Assembly (NCBI RefSeq): GCF_035222375.1
Contig: NW_026946363.1
Span: 7,726,838-7,790,837, forward strand
Direction of reading: 5' to 3'
Source of the DNA: Podospora pseudocomata
Taxonomy: Eukaryota; Ascomycota; Sordariomycetes; Sordariales; Podosporaceae
Length of the DNA stretch: 64,000 nucleotides
Part shown: piece after piece, positions 56,152 to 64,000 of the stretch
Numbering within the stretch: the first letter of the stretch is position 1
How the letters are laid out: each line of letters starts with the position of its first letter
The notes under the pieces: generated by a model
Databases searched by the model: none
What the model was told of the DNA's origin: nothing
What the model saw: the letters and a program-made list of their open reading frames with translations, nothing else
Translations under genes and position numbers: made by a program

Positions 56152-56166
56152 GGTTATGAGCCCGGG
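56152..56166 (+). other. Primer-binding site complementary to the anticodon arm of initiator tRNA-Met
   Basis: Fifteen bases, GGTTATGAGCCCGGG, lie directly after the left LTR. They are the reverse complement of the CAU anticodon stem-loop of eukaryotic initiator tRNA-Met as I know it. Drosophila copia and yeast Ty5 use this half-tRNA priming. An ATG sits inside the site, but I place the gag start further on. Confidence 0.8.
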
Positions 56167-56299
56167 CTTACTTCTAAGCCTCGGCGAGTATCACTGCACT
56201 GCGTTTCCAAAACGACACAAAGGTCATAGTACCTGGACCTCGAACCTTCATCGCTGCCTCCAGCTCTCTACGGTTCACTCTCCAAGCCCCACAGTGGGT

Positions 56300-57595
56300 A
56301 TGGACTCCGGTATGGCAGACCAAACTCCCACAGATCCCCAAGCCATTTCCAATGCCCAGTCCGAACAGCTTGCGGCACGGCTCGAATCACAACTCAATAA
56401 ACGGCTCCAGAATATCACTGAAGAGTTCCAGGCTGCAATCCAAGCCCAGAACGTTCAAATCAACAAGTTACTGGCGGCTTTTTCAACACCCTCCAGTTCC
56501 TCCACAGTCTCCGGTAGTGGCTCAACACCATCAGCCACCACATCACCCACTCCAGCAATTGTCAATCTCTCATCGAATGACCTCGTCAAACAAGGCCTTC
56601 AGCTTAATGAGAAGGAAAAGCTCACGGGTCCAGACAACTATCGCCAATGGATCCAGGCCCTCTCCATTCAACTGAGAATTCTTGAGGTCACAGGTTTTCT
56701 TGAGAATCCTACAGCAGTGGTCTCAATCCTCTCTGATGCCCAGAAAGCCTACCTGGTTTTAACCATTCGCAACACACTTGCTCAGGGTCCCCTGGCTACC
56801 ATTGAATCAGAGGACTGCCCTGCGGTCATCTTCAATCGCTTGAGAGCTCAATATGCTCCAGCGCAGCCAGTGTTGAGAGACAAACTCTACAAGACTTACC
56901 ACTCCTTGAAATTCGACGGATCGATGTCTGTGGTTGACTTCAACGCCAACTTCAACACTCTCATTGCCAGACTCTCAAGCCTAGGAGTCACAATTCAGTC
57001 TACTGATCAGGTTAATCATTACCTGAATTCCCTGGAATCTAACTTTCCACAATGGTGTGAGCGCTCCAAAGCTCTACTTCGTCATCGTCGATTCCTTGGA
57101 CCTCCCTCCGGAGACTTGAGCTTGAGTTTCTTCCAGGAAGACCTGCTGGCCGAGACCGGGGATAGCACATCCACGACCTACCAAGCACTCTCTTCGCTGC
57201 AAAATCAACGCCGCAATGCCACCAAGGACGGTAAAACGCCTCAGGATAAGTCCAAGGACCAGGGATCTACTGGTACCTCTGGCACCTCCACCACTACCGG
57301 CAATAGGTATCGGAAACGTGGAAAAGGTGGCAACAAGCCAAAGAAGCAGAATTCGCAGGCCTCTTCACAAGAGTCTTCGAACCGGAAGGACCCCACTCTC
57401 GCTGCTTTTCAATCGGATTTCACTTGGGGACTGGATTCTTCAACATCCCGGAAGAACCAGAGGACTCTACCAGCCAACCTTCCAATTATGCTTGCAAAAC
57501 TCTGCGAGAGTCCTGGCTATTCGATACCGGTTCCACTGTTCATATCTGCAATAACAGGGACCTGTACACACAATTCTATGAGTCTGAGGATCTGA
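56300..57595 (+). CDS. Gag-like polyprotein of the Copia element
   Basis: 431 aa from the ATG at 56300, open to 57595. A coiled-coil-like N-terminus and a Ser/Thr/Pro linker lead to the Copia gag domain (E-K-L-T-G-P-D-N-Y-R-Q-W and following). A basic, Gly/Lys-rich tail (K-R-G-K-G-G-N-K-P-K-K) replaces the usual CCHC knuckle. The protease frame overlaps the end in another frame, which could be programmed frameshifting or damage. An ATG in the same frame at 56156 lies inside the primer-binding site. Confidence 0.8.
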   Translation: MDSGMADQTPTDPQAISNAQSEQLAARLESQLNKRLQNITEEFQAAIQAQNVQINKLLAAFSTPSSSSTVSGSGSTPSATTSPTPAIVNLSSNDLVKQGLQLNEKEKLTGPDNYRQWIQALSIQLRILEVTGFLENPTAVVSILSDAQKAYLVLTIRNTLAQGPLATIESEDCPAVIFNRLRAQYAPAQPVLRDKLYKTYHSLKFDGSMSVVDFNANFNTLIARLSSLGVTIQSTDQVNHYLNSLESNFPQWCERSKALLRHRRFLGPPSGDLSLSFFQEDLLAETGDSTSTTYQALSSLQNQRRNATKDGKTPQDKSKDQGSTGTSGTSTTTGNRYRKRGKGGNKPKKQNSQASSQESSNRKDPTLAAFQSDFTWGLDSSTSRKNQRTLPANLPIMLAKLCESPGYSIPVPLFISAITGTCTHNSMSLRI

Positions 57596-60500
57596 ACACC
57601 ATCTCAACAGGTGGTGGTCCAGTCAGGCCACAAGGCCAAGGGACCGTGAGGATCAACTTCTACATTGGAACTACCGATGGAAAACCCAAATTCTCCACCA
57701 TTGAGCTCACCAAAACTCTCTATATTCCTGGATTTCCATTGAATATTGTGAGTGGAGAGCGCCTCTACGACTCTGGAGGGGCGCTTATCAACCAGAAAAT
57801 TTTCACTGGCAAGCGGAAGCTGATTGCTCAACTGGATTTCCAAAAATCTGGCTTCTTTCTGGGAGTTAAAGGACAGAAGTCTCCTGCGAGGAATCACTGG
57901 CACAACTACTCGACTTTCGCAGCAGAGATCCGCACTTCTATCGCCGCTGTAAACGCCCACTTGATCGGTGCTTCCAGTGACTCTGAAGACACAGATACTT
58001 CAGAGGGGTCAACGATCCTACGCCTATTGTTCCTCCGGCACCTCCTTCCAAAGGACCCTCCGCAGGACTCATACAATCAGCAATTCTTTGGCACGTTCGT
58101 CTAGGCCATATTGGTCTGGATCTTTTGAAGAAGACCTCCTTAATCACAAAGGGATGCCGAACTTCCAGAAGCTGAGACCTGGAGACTTGGTTTGCAAGAG
58201 CTGTGACGCCGCCAAGATCCTCCGAAGGCCTTCCAAACAGACCGTTCAAGACCCCCTTTTGCCCTGAGCCGTCTGGAAGGAGACATTGTCTCCATCAAGC
58301 CTATTCCACTGACAAAGACTCCTACGCTCTCGTCCTAGTCGATAGGAAGACTCGCTACAGATGGGTTAAACCACTCAACCTCAAGGAGAATGCTGTCTCA
58401 GAGGTACGTTCAGTCATTGAAAACCTCAAAAAATACATTTCAGCGATATCCAGGCCACTTCCACTACGACGGAGGCAAGGAAATTCTCCCTCTTCAAGCC
58501 TACTTCATTGAGAAAGGTATTGGCTTCAGCACTTCAAGCCCTCGCACGCCCAATCAAAATGGTCTTGCAGAGCGGTCTATTCGCGTAATTCTGGACAGAT
58601 TACGTGCCACAGTACTTGCATCAGGACTTCCTCCCACTCTCTGGGGTCACATCATTGGTCCTGTGGTTGAAATCATCAACCGTACGGCTCAGTCAACCAA
58701 GAAGCTCACGCCTCACCAGCTTCTCCACGATGAATTGCTTCCTGACCAGCCTGCTCACACACCCAGCCTTGCTGACTACAGGGTTATTGGAACTGAAGTT
58801 ACTGTGTATGTCCCTGCTGAGGATCGAATCCAAGGGAGAAGCTCGCTCCCAGAGGAGTCAAAGGCAAGCTTCTTGCAGTCCTTGGTCACCAGACCTACTT
58901 GGTCTACTTAGGCTTGAATAAGGTCATTAAGACCAGTTTTATCAAGCTCTATGAGGACCCTCAAGCTCAAATTTCAGGGCCACAGAGTCCTGTGAACTCA
59001 TTGAAAATCGTTGATGCCACCGAAGATCTAGGAGACTCCCCTGTTCAACCACCCATCTCGGAACCGGACCCTGGAATTGCAACAACTCCAGCACCGGACC
59101 CTGGAATTGCAACAACCCCAGCACCGGACCCTGGAATTACAACACCTCCAGCGCCTACCACGACCATCGAGATACCTCTTCCTAAGGCCACTGAGATCCA
59201 ACGTAAGGAATTCCAGTCTGTGGATGAGATGGACTGTACCGAGATGATCACTTACTTGGTCTCCAGAACCCAGGAAGTATTAGCCACAGCACCTCAGACC
59301 AAGACTGCAGAACCCAACACCTTCAAACAAGCTTTAAAGCATTCCCAGAAGGATCAATGGCTAAAGGCAGCTTTCACTGAATTACATCAGCTCCTCACCA
59401 CCAAGACTTTCTACTTCGTCAACCGCTCCCAGGCCAGGAAGAGACCTATTACCAGCCGATGGGTCTTCAAGGAAAAGAAGAACCCACAAGGCATCACAGT
59501 GAAGTTCAAAGCCCGGCTAGTGGCCCGTGGATTCCAACAAGCTATGGGAATCGATTTTCTTCAGACCTACGCATCCACCACTGGCCCTCCCACTTGGAGA
59601 ATTATCTTGGCTATTGCAGCTGTCTTTGACTGGGATATTGAACAAGTGGACTTTGTTGGAGCTTTTTCTCAACTCTGACACAGACTTCGACATATACATC
59701 GAGCTACCCGAAGGACTACGTGAGTTTTCTCGCAGCACTCCAAGTGCTATCTCACTGTTGAAGCAATTTGGCTGGGATCCCACAGTGGACCAAGTCATCC
59801 TTCTGAAGAAGTCCCTCTACGGCTTAAAACAAGCCTCCTACCTTTGGCAACAAAGGTTCTTGCCATGGTTAGGTCCCTGGGTTTCAAACCGTTGATTTCT
59901 GATACGGCTACATATTTCCACCCAGAGCTCACCATGTTCATCACCAGCCACGTTGACGACTGCTTGATCACTGGCCCTGAGCCTTCTAAGCCCAAGCCCT
60001 GAAGAAGGCTATGAGTAATCATTACGATATCGAAGATCTCGGCCCAGCTCGCTATTTTCTTGGTGTTCAAATTGAGCGCAACAGGTCTAAACGGCGACTC
60101 TGGATTCACCAAAAGGCTTATATTAGCGAAGCCGCTAGCTACTTTAATGTCAGCAACAAGCCAACTACCCTTCCATTGAGTCCAGGCCTCACAGGAAACA
60201 ACAACAACCCTGGACCCCTTGCAACGCCAGCTGAGAAACATCTATACCAACAATTGATAGGTACAGCGATGTACGCCATGGTGCAAACAAGACCTGACGT
60301 GGCCTTCAGTGTTCAATGGCTCTCTCAACATCTTCAAGCTCCTACCACAACGCACCTCAAGGCAGCCAAGTCACTCATTTCCTACCTACTTTCCACGGTA
60401 GATTCAGCGATTGGTTACGGTTCGAACCGTGACCTCGTACCCATTGGGTTTACTGACAGTGACTGGGCAGGATGTAACAACAGCGCCAAATCCACCTTTG

Positions 60501-60911
60501 GCTGGCTGTTCACTCTTGCTGGAGGGCCTATTGGTTGGAAGTCTAAGAAGGCTTCTACCATTTCTTACAGCACTCTCGAGGCCGAGTTCACGGCGCTTAT
60601 AGAGGGAGTGAAGGAAGCTATGTGGCTCAGGGGATTATTTCAGGAGATTGGTAGACCTATTCAACAGCCTACCCCTTTATTGAGTGACAACGAAGGCGCC
60701 ATTGAAACGGCACACAATGCCAAACACCACCGCCGAACGAAGCACACACTCATCAAGTTCCATGGAGTCAAAGGAAGCAGTGGCCACTGGAATAGTGGCT
60801 ATTACTTACCTGTCCACCGATCAAATGCCTGCTGACGGGCTTACAAAAGCACTGCCAGCAGCTCTCTTCACCAAATTCACAGAACTTTTGAACCTGAGCA
60901 AGCCGTTCTGA
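57424..60911 (+). pseudogene. Copia pol (protease, integrase, reverse transcriptase, RNase H), frameshifted
   Basis: Protease: L-F-D-T-G-S-T (near 57520). GAG-pre-integrase: about 58090-58240, with C-K-S-C-D. Integrase core: 58310-58620, with P-N-Q-N-G-L-A-E-R. Reverse transcriptase: 59330-59990, with R-W-V-F-K, Y-G-L-K-Q-A and H-V-D-D in place of the usual Y-V-D-D. RNase H: 60440-60880, with S-D-W-A-G and L-E-A-E-F, then D-G-L-T-K-A-L. The frame changes at about eight points (for example near 58115, 58260, 58440, 58915, 59670, 59890, 60000, 60770), so no full polyprotein can be made by this copy. A tandem G-I-A-T-T-P-A-P-D-P repeat lies at 59065-59150. Confidence 0.88.
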
Positions 60912-60930
60912 CATACCACGCATTACAGCT

Positions 60931-60940
60931 GCAGAGGGGG
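60931..60940 (+). other. Polypurine tract of the Copia element
   Basis: GCAGAGGGGG directly before the right LTR, where plus-strand DNA synthesis is primed. Confidence 0.75.
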
Positions 60941-61532
60941 TGTTAAAATGCAGCATTTATTCATGGAATTTTACAGCACTTGTTTATGGAATTCTCCGCC
61001 CACATTGTTCTCAACGGCTCACCCACAGCGCTCTCAACGGCTCGCCCACAGCGCTTTCAACGGCTCGCCCACAAGTGTTCTCAACGGCTCCCAGGACTCC
61101 TCACCGGATCTCCGGACAAGCTCTTGACCGGACCTCCGAACAATGAGAGATATGAGAAGCATCATGAGCGACTCGAGCACCTCATCAATGAGATCATAGA
61201 TTCAAGTTACTGAATAAGGATGATAAGGGAGTTCAGGTGCTCATAAAGAGCCCTCTTCCAATTGCAATGGTTTTTTCTGCTTCCTTCTCTCCTTAAGAAA
61301 CAATAAGTCAAGACAGTCAATAAGATTGATCATTTACAGTATTTTATGAGACTACAACATCTCAGTTCACTACTTTCTGTATTTGCAGGTAATACCTGTT
61401 GCACTTTCTTCCTTCGACAACCGCGTCGTCGTACTCAGCAGCACAGTCCGACACTCGCCAAGTTCTTGGGTAACTGCTTCACCCTCCTGAGACCCCTGTA
61501 GCTACAGTGCTCTCAGCGACCCCATTCTAACA
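60941..61532 (+). repeat. Right LTR of the Copia element
   Basis: 592 bp, near-identical to the left LTR, with the same four 23-24-bp tandem units (from about 61007). Followed directly by the ATGTA target copy. Confidence 0.95.
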
Positions 61533-61537
61533 ATGTA

Positions 61538-64000
61538 CTTTATGGGTAAGCCGATCATCATGGACGATATCCGCCGCATGGTGGCTCGTATGACAACCGA
61601 CGCCGAGGACCTGTTGTGGAGACAATTGATGTTCAAGGAAGAAGGGGGGGACGACGACGACGACCGTTTCCTGATTCCCCTAGCCGGCATCGAGGATGAC
61701 CTCACCCAAACGAGGCGGGGTCAGTCCTTCATCCAAGGCAACGATCTCGCCGGCAAGGAGGTTGAGATGCTCGAAGACCTCGTCGTGAGTTCGCGGAAGG
61801 CCGAGTTCCTGGACCAGGTGGGGCGAGTGGAAGTGGCCGGCCATTGATGACTATCTAAAGCTGGTCAAGAAGTTTGAAGAATTTCTACTCCTGCTCTCCC
61901 ACATCACCGGAGGTCAACCCAGCCGAGGGGAGGAGATTACGGGCCTGCGACTCGTAAACGGGATCAACAGGGACCGCAGCGTCTTCATCATCGACGGGGA
62001 TGTTGTGCTCGTCACCCAATACCACAAGTCACTGGCTCACTTCGACTCGCCAAAGGTAATCCTCGCTTCTTGCCGGGGAGGGTTGGGCAGCTGCTCGTCA
62101 TGTACATGATCTACATTCGGCCATTGACGGATCGCTGGGAGGCGGACAGGTGGGAACGCTATGGCAAGATGGCGCCGCCGAGCGACTTCATCTGGCATAA
62201 CGAGGCAGGGCCGTGGAGAGCAGCCAGATGTCCAGAGCCATGGGGAAGTGGACATCCTATTATATCGGCCGCAAGATTGGACTTCAGGATTGGCGCCATA
62301 TCGCCATCGCCATTAGTAAGCACGCGCGCGACCGTGGGGCCGCTCGAGCCGATTTCGAGGACGGCGAGAACGACGACGAAGCGGAGCAGTACGAGGCGCC
62401 GGACGACTTGGCCGCCTGTCACACCGGCCAGACGGCCGCCAACTATGGCGTGACGATCGATGTACTAAAGCGCTTGACAGCCGAGTCGCTGGAGATATTC
62501 GGCCGAGTCAGTCGTCGTTGGCATAAATTCCTCGGCTGCAACGAGCAGCAGCGGCAACAGTCGCCGTCACTGTCTCACCCCATGCTAGCCATAACACCGT
62601 CAAAACGCGAGCATAAGATCGCGTTTGTCGAGAAAGAAGATGAGAAGAAGAAGAAGAAGACCCAGCCTCCCAAAAGCGGATGAGGACCGGCATCTCTCTG
62701 GAAGGGCTAAGAGCAGAAACCGCGGCGGTAGCGGATGACGACAAGAAGAATGATGATATGGTCCTTCGGGCGCTCCGGGCCGTTTTGCGCAACGACAGCG
62801 CCCAGTTCCGATTGCCCCAGCAAGAGGAAGCCGTGAGACTGGCTACGGCTAAAGCAAAGCCCGCTGGTCGCCGTACTGCCGACGGGCGGCGGCAAAAGCT
62901 TGGTGTTCATGGTACCGGCTATGTTGTCGGGCGCCGGCGTAACCATCGTGGTAGCTCCGTATGCCGAGTTGAAAAGGCAGCTCGTGGCACGCTGCGTCGA
63001 CGCCGGGCTAGATTGCAAGTCCTGGCCCGAGGCGCGTGAATCATGGCCCAGGGTCAGTCACGCTGGTATCAGCCGAGGCGGCCGTTACGGACGACTTCTT
63101 GCAATGGGCTGCCGACCTGAGTGTCAGGGAAGGCTGGACCGAGTGGTTGTTGACGAATGCCATCTAGTGTTCACCGCTGCCGAAACGTACCGCAAGCTCC
63201 GGGGCCTCGTTCTCCTGCGCAGTCTAGGATGCCCGTTTGTATTTCTCACTGGAACCTTACCGCCGCTCCGTCAACGCGACTTCGAAGATGCCATGGAACT
63301 TCAGGCACCGCTCTATATACGAGCTTCGGAGTCAGCGGTTGAACGTGCATTATTCTGTCCTTCGCGTCCGGAACGGCAGGGGCGTCATGGAGGTAAAGAA
63401 GCTGGTGAGCGCCCGACTCGCTCGTCTCTCACCAGGGGAGAAGGGAGTCATATACTGCACCAGCCATGCGAAATGCAAAGCACTCGCTAGGCAGCTCGAC
63501 TGTCACTACTATCACGCTCTACGCGACGACAGCGACACGCACTTTGCGGCCCAACGTGAGCACGGCTTTCAGGGGGTGGGTCGACGGCAATGCTCCCTAC
63601 ATCGTGGCCACCGCGGCTCTGGGTACGGGCATTGACGTTGCGGGAATCGTCCACGTCATTCATCTCGAGGCCCCTTTCAGCATCATCGACTATGCCCAGG
63701 AGGCGGGACGGGGAGGGCGAGCCGGGGGAGGCGGTTACAGCGGAGATCATCGTCGAGGACAAGGACTGGCCGGATGAAGACGCTGCTCGCGACGGCTATC
63801 TCGAGCTGGGGACGCGCGAGGTCCACCGGCTGATACGGACGCAAGGTTGCCGTCGACGCCAGCTCGGTCAGTGCTTGGACGGGGCCCTGCAGGAATGCAA
63901 AGACCTCGACGCCGTCCGATGCGATAACTGCCGTCGCGACGAGCTCCGGTGGAAAAAGCGAGTTATCCTCCCAGGGCATCATAGCGTCGCATGCCCGGGG
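61538..64000 (+). pseudogene. OrsD/RecQ-type helicase gene, 3' part (frameshifted, runs off the window)
   Basis: Continues the frame broken at 55560. First comes a region with R-G-E-E-I-T-G-L-R and G-R-V-G-Q-L-L-V (61930-62110), which resembles the recombinase-like part of this family. Next is an acidic/basic linker ending in K-K-K-K-K (62655). The RecQ-like helicase follows: L-P-T-G-G-G-K-S (Walker A, near 62880), V-V-V-D-E-C-H (DEAH-type box, near 63150), F-L-T-G-T-L-P-P, then G-V-I-Y-C-T-S-H and the C-terminal lobe A-T-A-A-L-G-T-G-I-D and Q-E-A-G-R-G-G-R-A-G (near 63700). At least seven more frame changes occur. RecQ helicases unwind DNA 3' to 5'; this copy cannot encode a full protein. 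Confidence 0.82.

Larger units (their letters stand above)
55561..61532 (+). mobile_element. Copia LTR retrotransposon, full-length, inserted in the helicase gene
   Basis: 5,972 bp bounded by LTRs of 591 and 592 bp that start TGTTAAAATG and end CATTCTAACA, with 5-base target copies ATGTA at 55556-55560 and 61533-61537. Domain order gag - protease - integrase - reverse transcriptase - RNase H is that of Copia (Pseudoviridae-like) elements. LTRs differ by one T/TT length change and one C/T change, so insertion is young, yet pol is frameshifted at several points. It is in the same orientation as the helicase gene. Confidence 0.95.

Overview
This window comes from a filamentous ascomycete (Pezizomycotina, probably Sordariomycetes). 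Most genes have 50-100 nt introns with GT...AG ends and CTRAC/CTAAC-type branch points. The families are typical of such fungi: a YVC1-like TRP channel, GH128, BBE-type FAD oxidases, secreted SET proteins and a rhodanese-fused cysteine synthase. No tRNA, rRNA or CRISPR array was seen. All gene models below are read by eye.

Layout. 1-25.6 kb is ordinary chromosomal gene space: a partial alpha/beta hydrolase, an aminoglycoside-phosphotransferase-like protein, two AAA+ ATPase paralogues (one with introns, one without), a TRP channel, a GH128-like wall protein, an SDR, a PPOX-family protein, a C2H2-like protein, a SET protein, a FAD oxidase, a secreted glycerophosphodiesterase and a pepsin-fold membrane protein. 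Three of these lack a residue normally needed for catalysis. 25.7-27.6 kb is a complete Fot1/pogo-type DNA transposon with 46-bp perfect inverted repeats and an intact transposase.

28.2-50.5 kb is the most striking part: a compact three-gene locus that looks like a Tc (ABC) toxin complex of insect-pathogenic bacteria, sitting in a fungal chromosome. It has an intronless 2605-aa fused TcB-TcC (SpvB/RHS) gene ending in an unrecognised C-terminal domain. It also has a TcA-type gene of about 3139 aa with one small 5' intron. Between them is a five-exon gene for a 1004-aa protein of unknown family. The unknown gene and TcA diverge from one shared promoter interval. The large reading frames are open throughout, so the locus appears to be maintained. 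Acquisition from bacteria followed by intron gain is my inference.

50.8-64 kb is a mobile-element-rich, possibly subtelomere-like flank. A rhodanese-fused cysteine synthase gene is broken by a 417-bp solo LTR. A large OrsD/RecQ-type helicase gene carries many frameshifts and is split by a 5,972-bp Copia retrotransposon. That element has near-identical LTRs and a primer-binding site matching the anticodon arm of initiator tRNA-Met. The helicase runs off the right edge of the window.
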